A stretch of DNA of 64,000 nt, taken from an uncultured Nitrospirota bacterium. GTDB lineage: Bacteria; Nitrospirota; Nitrospiria; Nitrospirales; UBA8639. A program made the position numbers and the translations under genes. The notes under the pieces are model-generated. The model made no database searches, had not been told where the DNA came from, and was given only the letters and a program-made list of their open reading frames with translations. Shown one piece after another: positions 54,964-62,737 of this stretch; positions within the stretch are counted from its first letter, which is position 1, and the number at the start of each line of letters is the position of its first letter. Location of the stretch: assembly GCA_937139405.1 (NCBI GenBank), contig CAKZPV010000049.1, positions 1 through 64,000 of the forward strand, given 5' to 3'.

Positions 54964-55392
54964 TCAAGCTCCTCCCATACTAACTCGGCCATTAAACATA
55001 CCTCCTGTTTCAACAGAAAGCCGTGGAGCACTCATGGTACCGTCAATAAACCCAGGAGAAAGAAGTTTAATCGATTCTTTCGCCACAACTTCTCCCTGAA
55101 TATTCCCTTTGCAAATCACGGTCCCAGCTTCAATTTTTGCTTTCACAACGGCTCGATCTCCAACGACTAAGGTGCCTTTGGTATGAATAGTTCCTTCTAA
55201 TCGCCCATCGATTTGCACATTCCCTTCATACCAGATTTCTCCAATACATTCGACGCCGACACCAAAAAATGCCACGACTTCTTTTTTCGCTTGCATGACC
55301 GGAACCGGAACCTGAAAAGATTTTTGAGACCCTAGAGAATTTGAAAACTCCTTCGCAGGGGTCTCAATTTCTAGCTCGCTCGTAAGTGTCAT
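54964..55392 (-). CDS. bactofilin family cytoskeletal protein
   Basis: A 142-residue protein with the polymer-forming bactofilin core (about 40-135), a right-handed beta-helix seen as repeats of G-x-I/V steps: GEIWYEGNVQIDGRLEGTI, GTLVVGDRAVVKAKIEAG, GNIQGEVVAKESIKL. A short polar N-terminal tail precedes it. Bactofilins polymerise without nucleotide and scaffold envelope or cell-shape enzymes. AGGAGGT precedes the ATG. No peptidase M23 gene adjoins it. Confidence 0.9.
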   Translation of the reverse strand: MTLTSELEIETPAKEFSNSLGSQKSFQVPVPVMQAKKEVVAFFGVGVECIGEIWYEGNVQIDGRLEGTIHTKGTLVVGDRAVVKAKIEAGTVICKGNIQGEVVAKESIKLLSPGFIDGTMSAPRLSVETGGMFNGRVSMGGA

Positions 55393-56060
55393 AGAACTTA
55401 CCTCCTCTTTAATTTGGCCATTAATAATAATGACAGCATAATTAAATTCCCAAGTATCCTTCGAAATCAGTTCGTCGTAGCTTAACTGATTTTCTTCCTA
55501 AATCAACTTTCTGCGGACAATGCGCCGCTCTCAGATATTCGTTCAATGGAGGAATATGTCGTGATGTTTTCTAGAAGAGACACACATAGATACTCTGCTT
55601 GAATCAATAGATTGTAAACCTATATGAAATCGATGGTTATTATTTTGGGGAGAACATGGAGTCTGAGTCGGCGCCACCGATCTACAGTTATGAAACTTTT
55701 TTAAGGAAGATTAACAAAAACCCAAGATCCAGCTTCCCCAGAGATCTTCAATCATTCGTCAATGACTTTCATTTCCCTATTCGATTGCATCTGATTGGTT
55801 AGGGAATGATTATACCTAATGGCTGGTGGTTGAAAACATAGTGCACTTTCAGAAGGCATGGACACTATTTGTTACACTCATGAGGGTAGCTATTTCGAAC
55901 AGTCTCGCTCATTTTAAATTTCACACCCCTAAGATCATAAGAACCACTCTACTAATCGATGGTTATTTTATTTTTTCATACATGAATTATGGAACCCATT
56001 GGCACCAAAATACAAAAGTTAGAGATTTCAGATGCGCAACTATTGCTCATCACAGGACTT
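55393..56060. other. gene-poor stretch of about 670 bp
   Basis: No protein-like frame with a ribosome-binding site is visible on either strand. The upstream part must hold the bactofilin promoter. It marks the border between the ordinary gene order and the accessory right end. Confidence 0.45.
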
Positions 56061-56550
56061 TTAGGATTGTTTTAATCCAACTATTTGGAGAAGGAAATGA
56101 ATATTAGTATCGAGATAGGTAATACGAAATCCGGCTGTTTCGAGTTCGTATTTTATTTCCTGTTCTGTGAAATGATGCTCAAAACAGGGTTCGAGTTTAT
56201 TTCCTTTTTCCAATGGATCTAATTTCAACAAACGACGAAGAAAATTACTAAACGTGGCAATGAAGTCATAATAACGTGAGTTGGAATATCTCTGACAAGA
56301 ACCTATCATAATGGGTCCATAATTCAGCAAGTTCGAACGTAATTGTTCTAGGAATTTTTAGCTATTTATGCTTTGGTATTATATTAATGTAAACACCAGT
56401 TCCTACGATGATTGCATCATAAATAGTCCTGCCATCCGGACATTCATCCGGGGCTGAATACTCAACCCTTCCTTCGAAACCTTCTTTCGTTAGGAGTTTA
56501 CAACCAAACTTAACCATTGTCCGACTACAACCAAAGATGAAAACTTGCAA
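56061..56550 (-). pseudogene. decayed SAM-dependent methyltransferase
   Basis: Two minus-strand frames encode consecutive parts of one protein. The first (56550-56362) has EYSAPDECPDGRTIYDAIIV and then GTGVYINIIP, like the middle of class I methyltransferases that read 'YDaViVGwGaY..I'. The second, in another frame (from about 56347), has FLEQLRSNLLNYGPIMIG and HHFTEQEIKYELETAGFRI, the usual C-terminal end. A stop and a frame change separate them, and the N-terminal SAM-binding loop is not recognisable. I infer a broken gene; its original substrate is unknown. Confidence 0.55.
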
Positions 56551-56845
56551 AGATAACCGTCAAATCCCTTAGACTTCTTTGCCAGCGCTAGCCCCTTCTA
56601 CCATACTTCTCAGAACGGCATGAAGGATTTCCAACGGGTTTTTCTTGCACACTGCCTAGACCTTGCCGCATTCGATCTTCATCTATACAAATGCTATAAA
56701 GGTTGTCCATGGAACAAAATTTATGTGTTTTTTGGCGGAATTCGAAAAGACGAACAAGGGGCAAAGGGCTGCGGGAAAAGTCCTGGTGTTTGGCATACTG
56801 ATCTACGAAAGCCCTTTCTTTTTTGTATATGCAGAGGATTAATTC

Positions 56846-57766
56846 ATGGCGGAAAATAAAAAGAGATATCACTGGCCGGTGTTTGTAATTATCGGCATCA
56901 TTGCAATGATCTTTGTCATAAAAATGCCGTCTTTTATGACGCCAGCACCAAAGATACCGCCTCCAAATACTTCATCACCAATGTCGGTCACTGCGAAAGA
57001 CGATTGGACTCCTGCACAACTAGCTAACCTAGCTATTTGGCTTAAAGCTGACGCAGGTGTCTATAGTGATGCAGGAGCAACTCTGGCGTCTGATACCGAT
57101 ACAATTCAAGAATGGCATGATCAAAGTGACAATGGATATGTCTTCTCCCAAACTACGGAATCAAAAAAGCCTGTCTGGAACGCAGTTGCCCGGAATGGAC
57201 TTCCTGCCGTAGATTGCGACGCGACCGACGATATAATGATTCACGCTACTGATATCTTACTAAATGGGCAAACTGGATACGTGTTTGCGGCGTTCACGCT
57301 TGATGCTCTACAAGATTTTCTAACTATTATTGGATCTGCAGATAATGACGTCGCAACCCAGTACTGGCTCGCGACGGCATATAAGGGTTATAAAGGTGAC
57401 CCTTACATGACTATCTTCAACTATTCGGACACAACAGGCCAAAATATCATCCTTGGGACAACCAAAATTACAACAGGGGCATATCTTATGGGCTGGGCTT
57501 CCAACGGCTTAGCTTACCGGATGCGACTTAATGGGACAGAGGAACCAGTTGTTGCAAGACAAGGATCTAATGATGGTGATTGGCTAGCTGACATCGTTGG
57601 TAGAGACAATGTGAGTGTCCCTGCTGTCAAGTTTAATGGTGGCGCTGTAGAAGACTGGCTTGATGGGGATCTTTACGAGATTATAGTTGTAGATGGAGTA
57701 GAGTTAACGGAATCTGATATAGCTAGGATCGAACACTATTTGAATAAACGATGGGCGATATACTAG
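56846..57766 (+). CDS. membrane-anchored LamG/concanavalin-like domain protein
   Basis: A 306-residue protein. Residues 1-8 are basic, followed by one membrane helix (WPVFVIIGIIAMIFVI), a Pro-rich linker, and a C-terminal domain (about 50-306) starting DWTPAQLANLAIWLKADAGV. That start, with IQEWHDQSDNG and a final IARIEHYLNKRWAI, is typical of LamG-like jelly-roll proteins, common in phage tails and cell-surface proteins. It probably displays a carbohydrate- or protein-binding domain. No phage genes are adjacent. Flanked by a pseudogene and gene-poor DNA. Confidence 0.75.
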   Translation: MAENKKRYHWPVFVIIGIIAMIFVIKMPSFMTPAPKIPPPNTSSPMSVTAKDDWTPAQLANLAIWLKADAGVYSDAGATLASDTDTIQEWHDQSDNGYVFSQTTESKKPVWNAVARNGLPAVDCDATDDIMIHATDILLNGQTGYVFAAFTLDALQDFLTIIGSADNDVATQYWLATAYKGYKGDPYMTIFNYSDTTGQNIILGTTKITTGAYLMGWASNGLAYRMRLNGTEEPVVARQGSNDGDWLADIVGRDNVSVPAVKFNGGAVEDWLDGDLYEIIVVDGVELTESDIARIEHYLNKRWAIY

Positions 57767-57780
57767 GGCGCGTTCACAAT

Positions 57781-57814
57781 TAGCTATGTCAGATATCGGT
57801 TGCGGCCATAGCTA
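57781..57814. repeat. short inverted repeat between convergent genes
   Basis: TAGCTATG (57781-57788) pairs with CATAGCTA (57807-57814) across 18 bases. It lies between two converging genes and could terminate transcription, but a T-run is missing. Low confidence. Confidence 0.3.
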
Positions 57815-57947
57815 GAAGGTCCTGAAAGTGTTGAATTAGGTTTTCGTCTACCATAAGACATCACATTGTTTAATCTTTTTCATCCGTATAATCTTCAACA
57901 AACGTTACGCGCAAAAACCCACCAGACTCTGTGAGTTACCAATAGGA

Positions 57948-58664
57948 CTACTTCTTAAGAATTAACGCATGGCTTTCATGCATATGTGTATATTCCCGAA
58001 ATCCTTTATGCGGTGGTTCTTCCCATTGGGTCGTCATTACTTCAGGTTCATTCACAGATAACCCCTTAGCAATGCTTATCAGGTCTGACGGTTCATAAAA
58101 TCTATAAAAAAATCGATTGTCATACATAAATTCGTTCGGGGCGACTTCTTCCATGTTAATCCCCTTCATTGGATCATTCACAGAGAAAAATCCCGCGATT
58201 AATCGGCCACCAGGCTTCAGTATTCGCATAAGTTCTTGTAAGGCAAAAATGGGCCTCGCAAGATGGCCTAGCGTTCCCCAGCATAAAATGCAATCAAAAT
58301 GACTATCCCCCCAAGGTGTGCCAAAAATATCTGCATATTCGTAGGAACAATTGTGAATGTTTTTCTTTTCGAGATTTTCTTGAGCGATTTTTATGGCACG
58401 ACGCGAAACATCAGCAGCCATGACTTTGGGAAATGCTTGTGCTAATGAAAGAGTATTTCGCCCGTCTCCACAGGGAAGGTCTAAGACCTCTCGAGGATTA
58501 GATTTTTTAAAGATGTTAATGGCATGTTCCTGAATAAAGGGTACGGGGGGTTCGCTCCAAAGGATGGACGTGCCTTCGAGTTTATAGGCATTGTCCCATT
58601 CTATTTTTCCATCGTTGTCTATTTTGTCGCGTTTTTGGGAATCAACAATTTTTCCGGTGTCCAT
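57948..58664 (-). CDS. class I SAM-dependent methyltransferase
   Basis: A 238-residue methyltransferase. Motif I is EVLDLPCGDGRNTLSLA (about 57-73), then VMAADVSRRAIKIA, FDCILCWGTLGHLARP and LKPGGRLIAGFF. The substrate cannot be read from sequence. It begins 9 bp after the formyltransferase gene, with GAGGT before the ATG, so it is the last gene of a PLP enzyme-formyltransferase-methyltransferase operon. Its place near an NRPS gene suggests tailoring of a small molecule. Confidence 0.88.
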   Translation of the reverse strand: MDTGKIVDSQKRDKIDNDGKIEWDNAYKLEGTSILWSEPPVPFIQEHAINIFKKSNPREVLDLPCGDGRNTLSLAQAFPKVMAADVSRRAIKIAQENLEKKNIHNCSYEYADIFGTPWGDSHFDCILCWGTLGHLARPIFALQELMRILKPGGRLIAGFFSVNDPMKGINMEEVAPNEFMYDNRFFYRFYEPSDLISIAKGLSVNEPEVMTTQWEEPPHKGFREYTHMHESHALILKK

Positions 58665-58673
58665 TTTTTACCT

Positions 58674-59432
58674 CTATTGTTTAGTCAAATGTTTATACCT
58701 GCCTTCTAAAAGAATCAGTTTTGCCTTTTCTTTAATTGCGGGCGGAGCAACAGGGAAAGTTGGATAGGCTGGACCCGTCAACTCTAAGTCCTCTTGTTTT
58801 TGGCATTCCATGTTTCCTTTCTCCATTCGATTTAATGCTCTTGCCAATAAATTGGCGCACGAATTTATGAGTGCATACATGAGAAGTGGGAAAGATGAAC
58901 CTTGTTCTAATTCTATTTTCTCACGCAAAAGGAGGGGTCCTGTATCAATATCTTTATCAATAAAGTGCACACTACAACCTTGAGGTAAATCATGATACAG
59001 GGCCCAAATATAAGGATTATTCCCTTTTACGTCTGGTAGGTAGCCAGGGTGGACGTTGATAATCCCGATTCTCGGGATGGTGAGAATATTAGGCCTGATA
59101 ATTCTGGTATCTCCCAAGACAATTAAATCTAGGGTTAATTCGTTTAGGAGGTTTTGGGATACGTCGTCATTATGATTGGTGACTTTTGCACACCGAATGC
59201 CTCGCCCCGCTACAATTTCTTGCAAGCTAGGCGGTAAGGGAATTCTAGGTTCAAGGCATTTCAATTCGTTAATCAGGGACAACTCGTTTTTTTGTGCCAA
59301 TGAAGAATCTTCTTCGATGACGACAAGAGGCTCATGCCCTTCTTGAATAATTTGATGAAGCATCGCATTACCTCGAGGGTTTCCTCTGAGATTTAGATAG
59401 GCAAAGCGTAGAGTGTTTTTTGGGGGTGACAT
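58674..59432 (-). CDS. formyltransferase-fold protein
   Basis: A 252-residue protein related to methionyl-tRNA and GAR formyltransferases. The catalytic triad is visible: Asn and His in INVHPGYLPDVKGNNPYIWAL and Asp in HFIDKDIDTGPLL. It probably uses N10-formyl-tetrahydrofolate to formylate an amine. It is shorter than Fmt and lacks its tRNA-binding C-terminal domain. The sequence before the catalytic core is only loosely like the family. Clustered with a PLP enzyme (23 bp upstream) and a methyltransferase, it fits small-molecule tailoring rather than translation. Confidence 0.85.
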   Translation of the reverse strand: MSPPKNTLRFAYLNLRGNPRGNAMLHQIIQEGHEPLVVIEEDSSLAQKNELSLINELKCLEPRIPLPPSLQEIVAGRGIRCAKVTNHNDDVSQNLLNELTLDLIVLGDTRIIRPNILTIPRIGIINVHPGYLPDVKGNNPYIWALYHDLPQGCSVHFIDKDIDTGPLLLREKIELEQGSSFPLLMYALINSCANLLARALNRMEKGNMECQKQEDLELTGPAYPTFPVAPPAIKEKAKLILLEGRYKHLTKQ

Positions 59433-59455
59433 TGAATCAGAACGTTTTAAAAAGA

Positions 59456-60688
59456 TTACGCTTTGGTAAGGGCTCGGTCCAAATCCTCACAAAGATCCTC
59501 AGGATCTTCTAACCCTACCGATATTCTGAAAATTCCATCGCCGGCATATTTCCGATAATCTTTTAATGCCTTTTTTGAAAGGTGAAATGAAGAGGCTTGC
59601 AATTGCTCTGTCGGTAAATAAAAAATGAGACTTCTATGGTGGCCAAGGGAAACAGCATAGTGAAAAATCCGAAGACTTTCACACAAGCGCTCGACGGTAT
59701 TGGCACGATGGTTTTTAAGTTGGAATGTGAGCATTCCTGAGAAATTGTGCATTTGCGTTTTCGCTAATTCATAATCAGGATGAGATGATAGCCCAGGATA
59801 ACAAACTTGTTTGACCTTATTATGATTTTGCAGAAACTGGGAGACTTTCATCGCTCCTTCTTGATGCGCATGCATTCTAAGAGGAAGCGTGGCTATACCC
59901 CGCATGATTAACCACGCGTTAAAGGGGCTCAGCACGCCTCCATTTCTTATAGCAAATTGCTGACGAAACGTTTCTAGTTTTTTCTGATTTCCAATGAGGG
60001 CTCCTCCAATGGCATCACCATGACCGCACATATATTTCGTCAAAGAATGAACCACGTAATCGGCACCCAGCTTAAGAGGCTGTGTTGCAATTGGCGTTGC
60101 CAACGTTGAATCTACGGCCAACTCAGCACCCACTTTATGAGCAATTTGAGCAATTCTACTCAAATTTGACAATCGAAGTATGGGGTTGCATGGCGTCTCT
60201 ATGAAAACAAGCTTGGTTCGTGGCTCCATCGCCTTTTCAACTTCAGAAAGATTTGAGGAATCCACCTTGGTGATTTGAATTCCCTGCCTAGGAAGAAATT
60301 CATTGATCATTTCTGCCGTTGCAGCGTAGGTTACATTGCTCACGACAAGATGATCCCCCGGCTTCAACCAGTATTGAAAAAGAGAAGATATTGCGGCCAT
60401 CCCACTGGCGAATGCAACTGATGCTTCACCACATTCGAGGTTAGCAAGCTTCTCCTCAAGCTGACGCACGGTAGGATTTGCCCATCGGGTATAAAAGTAT
60501 GGGGCATCCTCCTGCATTTCCTCAACAGAAAATGGGGCATGGGTATCGGCAAGGAATGTTGTTGTCATGACTAAATTTGGTGAAGTGCCCCGATGTCCTG
60601 GATCAGGGTATTCTCCGCCATGAATGGCAGTTGTTCGTATCCCATGATGGGGTTCCATATACTTGTCATCGCTATTGCACCTATTCAT
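59456..60688 (-). CDS. Cys/Met metabolism PLP enzyme (cystathionine gamma-synthase/lyase-like)
   Basis: A 410-residue fold-type I PLP enzyme of the gamma-family. Markers: TTFLADTHAPF, YTRWANPTVRQLEEKLANLE, the stacking-Tyr region VVSNVTYAATAEM, cofactor Asp in ELAVDSTLATP and the Schiff-base Lys in VVHSLTKYMCGHGDAIGG. Synthase, lyase and methionine gamma-lyase activities share this fold and cannot be separated by eye. It starts an operon with the formyltransferase and methyltransferase. M11 (MEPHHGI) is an alternative start. Confidence 0.9.
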   Translation of the reverse strand: MNRCNSDDKYMEPHHGIRTTAIHGGEYPDPGHRGTSPNLVMTTTFLADTHAPFSVEEMQEDAPYFYTRWANPTVRQLEEKLANLECGEASVAFASGMAAISSLFQYWLKPGDHLVVSNVTYAATAEMINEFLPRQGIQITKVDSSNLSEVEKAMEPRTKLVFIETPCNPILRLSNLSRIAQIAHKVGAELAVDSTLATPIATQPLKLGADYVVHSLTKYMCGHGDAIGGALIGNQKKLETFRQQFAIRNGGVLSPFNAWLIMRGIATLPLRMHAHQEGAMKVSQFLQNHNKVKQVCYPGLSSHPDYELAKTQMHNFSGMLTFQLKNHRANTVERLCESLRIFHYAVSLGHHRSLIFYLPTEQLQASSFHLSKKALKDYRKYAGDGIFRISVGLEDPEDLCEDLDRALTKA

Positions 60689-60785
60689 GAGAAGCCATTT
60701 TGATGAACAACAAAGACAATTAGCCTTCAGTAAGATTCTGAAAATGCATCCAGTCCCTTTGTCTTAGTCTTGGAAAGACTGCCTT

Positions 60786-61526
60786 TTAGTTCAGAATTCT
60801 GTCAATGGTCCAGTAACCCGCCATGAGTGCAATACCGCATGAAGCAGGCATGGAAAGGTAGGTGCGATACCACGATTGAGAACGAAACCAGCCAACTGCG
60901 AGGTAGGCCAATCCAATGACGCTGAGTTGGCCAAGTTCTACCCCAACGTTGAAACTGACAAGAGCCGTAAGGAAATGTTGCTGAGGGAGTCCAAGTTCTG
61001 CAAGAACGCCTGCAAACCCCAATCCATGAATGAGTCCAAATCCAAATATCACTAATGGTCTCCACGGCTTCAGTTCGGTGGTGTACAGATTTTCTACAGC
61101 CACGTACACAATGGAAAGAGCAATGAGCGGTTCAACAATGGAAGCCGAAAGGGAAATGACCTGAAAACTGGAAAGAGCGAGGGTTACAGAATGGGCAACG
61201 GTAAACGCTGTAACCTGCCAAAGTAAGGATTTAAACCGGCTACTAAGGAAAAAGAGCCCCAACACGAATAAAATGTGATCTAATCCTTCTGGAAGAATAT
61301 GTTCATATCCTAAAAACAAATATTGTATGACAGGACCTAATTGATTAGGCGACGTTACATCGACACCAGATGGAAGATCTTCTGAGGTATGATGCGCCCA
61401 TACGTTTTCCGGGCTCATAGACCATATAAAAAAAGGTAACAAATACATCCAACCCTTCCTCAATATTTCCCCACACCTTGTCTCCAAAGCGAGGAAAACC
61501 CGAACTTGTATGGATGCAGAGTTCAT
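60786..61526 (-). CDS. HupE/UreJ-like membrane protein
   Basis: A 246-residue protein with about seven hydrophobic segments. The HupE/UreJ_2 markers are GYEHILPEGLDHILFVLGLF, TAFTVAHSVTLAL and IHGLGFAGVLAELGLP. Some relatives import nickel or cobalt. The N-terminal part includes a signal-like stretch and AHHTSEDLPSG, a His-bearing periplasmic segment. Translated 2 bp after the 61529 gene, with which it makes a two-gene unit. Confidence 0.85.
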   Translation of the reverse strand: MNSASIQVRVFLALETRCGEILRKGWMYLLPFFIWSMSPENVWAHHTSEDLPSGVDVTSPNQLGPVIQYLFLGYEHILPEGLDHILFVLGLFFLSSRFKSLLWQVTAFTVAHSVTLALSSFQVISLSASIVEPLIALSIVYVAVENLYTTELKPWRPLVIFGFGLIHGLGFAGVLAELGLPQQHFLTALVSFNVGVELGQLSVIGLAYLAVGWFRSQSWYRTYLSMPASCGIALMAGYWTIDRILN

Positions 61527-61528
61527 GT

Positions 61529-62386
61529 TTACGGTTGTTCAGTTTCTAGAAGGTCAACAGGTAGCTTTAGCGTTAGCGTGGAAGTATGACGGACCACATC
61601 GTATTCTTTCCCTTGGTCAACTCCTTTTTTATCACGTTCTTCAACATACGTCAGAAAGGTCCACAACCCAGGCTCTGAGGCTTGGAATCGGACATATCCC
61701 TTAGTATCTGTCCTGAAATGGATTTTAGGTCCCGTAGGACCACGAACGGTCAAATGCGTGTCCACGGCAGGCTGACCTTTCCATCTCACAAAAATTTCCA
61801 CCGACGGCCCGATCGATCGGTTAATAAAATTTGAAAGCCTTTCTATTCCGATGTCTAAAGGAAAAAACTTACTGGGTTTGACATATCGACCTGGGACGAT
61901 ATCTAAAAGAAAATCGTTTGCTACACCTAAAGCCTGAATATTTTTCGATGAATTCACATCGAGATGCTTAGCGTGATAGTGAAGCAGAGTTTCATTTCCC
62001 GTGTCGGGAAACCGCCACACTCCCCATTTTGCATATATTTCGACGCTGCGAGGACCCAATTGGGGGAGTTCTGCTGATAACCATCTGTTTCCTTGCTTGT
62101 TTACTTCAGCCAGCTGAATTCGTTGGGGACTCGTGGTCTTTAGCGTTCGAATCCAGGCTTGAGCTCCGTCGGCAAACGGTTGAAGATATTCACCGATACC
62201 AGGCCTGGGCTTATCCTCAAAGTGTAAATTTGTGATCCCAAACTTTCCGGAATCATGGTCTATAGTTGCCCAAAGATAGTGAGATAAGGCAGGTGAACCC
62301 TGAATAACGAGAAATACTATGACTAGTAGAAGGATTATTCGAAACACAGAAACTTTTCCCTTAGACAAAAGCATTGAAAATTTCAT
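61529..62386 (-). CDS. exported DUF4198-like protein
   Basis: A 285-residue protein with an N-terminal signal or anchor (VFRIILLLVIVFLVIQGSPALS). The mature part is beta-rich with HYLWATIDHDSGKFG near its start, ETLLHYHAKHLDV (several His) and HLTVRGPTGPKIHFRTD-TKGYVRF, like DUF4198/NikK-type periplasmic proteins that assist metal import. That name is tentative. It precedes the HupE/UreJ-like gene, the pairing expected for a metal uptake unit; which metal is not clear. Confidence 0.65.
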   Translation of the reverse strand: MKFSMLLSKGKVSVFRIILLLVIVFLVIQGSPALSHYLWATIDHDSGKFGITNLHFEDKPRPGIGEYLQPFADGAQAWIRTLKTTSPQRIQLAEVNKQGNRWLSAELPQLGPRSVEIYAKWGVWRFPDTGNETLLHYHAKHLDVNSSKNIQALGVANDFLLDIVPGRYVKPSKFFPLDIGIERLSNFINRSIGPSVEIFVRWKGQPAVDTHLTVRGPTGPKIHFRTDTKGYVRFQASEPGLWTFLTYVEERDKKGVDQGKEYDVVRHTSTLTLKLPVDLLETEQP

Positions 62387-62737
62387 TTACCCACTATATT
62401 AGTAGAACTAGGCAATTTTACCAATAGGAAGAATTATTTCATGGAATTTGGTAAATATCTATTGCAGCGAGGGAACCCTTAATAGAACTCTTCTGAAAAC
62501 ACTTGAGGGAAACGAAGGGCTCAATATATCATAAATTAAGGTTTAATGGCCTACTCGAAAGTTCTAAAGATTTCGAATAATTTTAATGACTTCTTCTTGA
62601 GTCAGAGTCTAGAGGATTTCACGTGGGGATGACTGAAAGTCGTTTTAAAAACGTCCATTGCCAAATCATATCTACGTGGGGGCCTATCTACAAACGCAGG
62701 GGTTAAGAGGATTTAGCACTTTTTTGTGAGTTTAGTC
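62387..62737. other. divergent intergenic region
   Basis: About 350 bp between the DUF4198-like gene and the NRPS gene, both reading outward. It must hold both promoters. No recognisable regulator site was found. Confidence 0.5.

Noticed and set aside
57767-57947. Insertion-sequence end near GGGCGCGTTCACA
   Set aside because: No matching inverted end or transposase remnant was found; only a short local inverted repeat is present.
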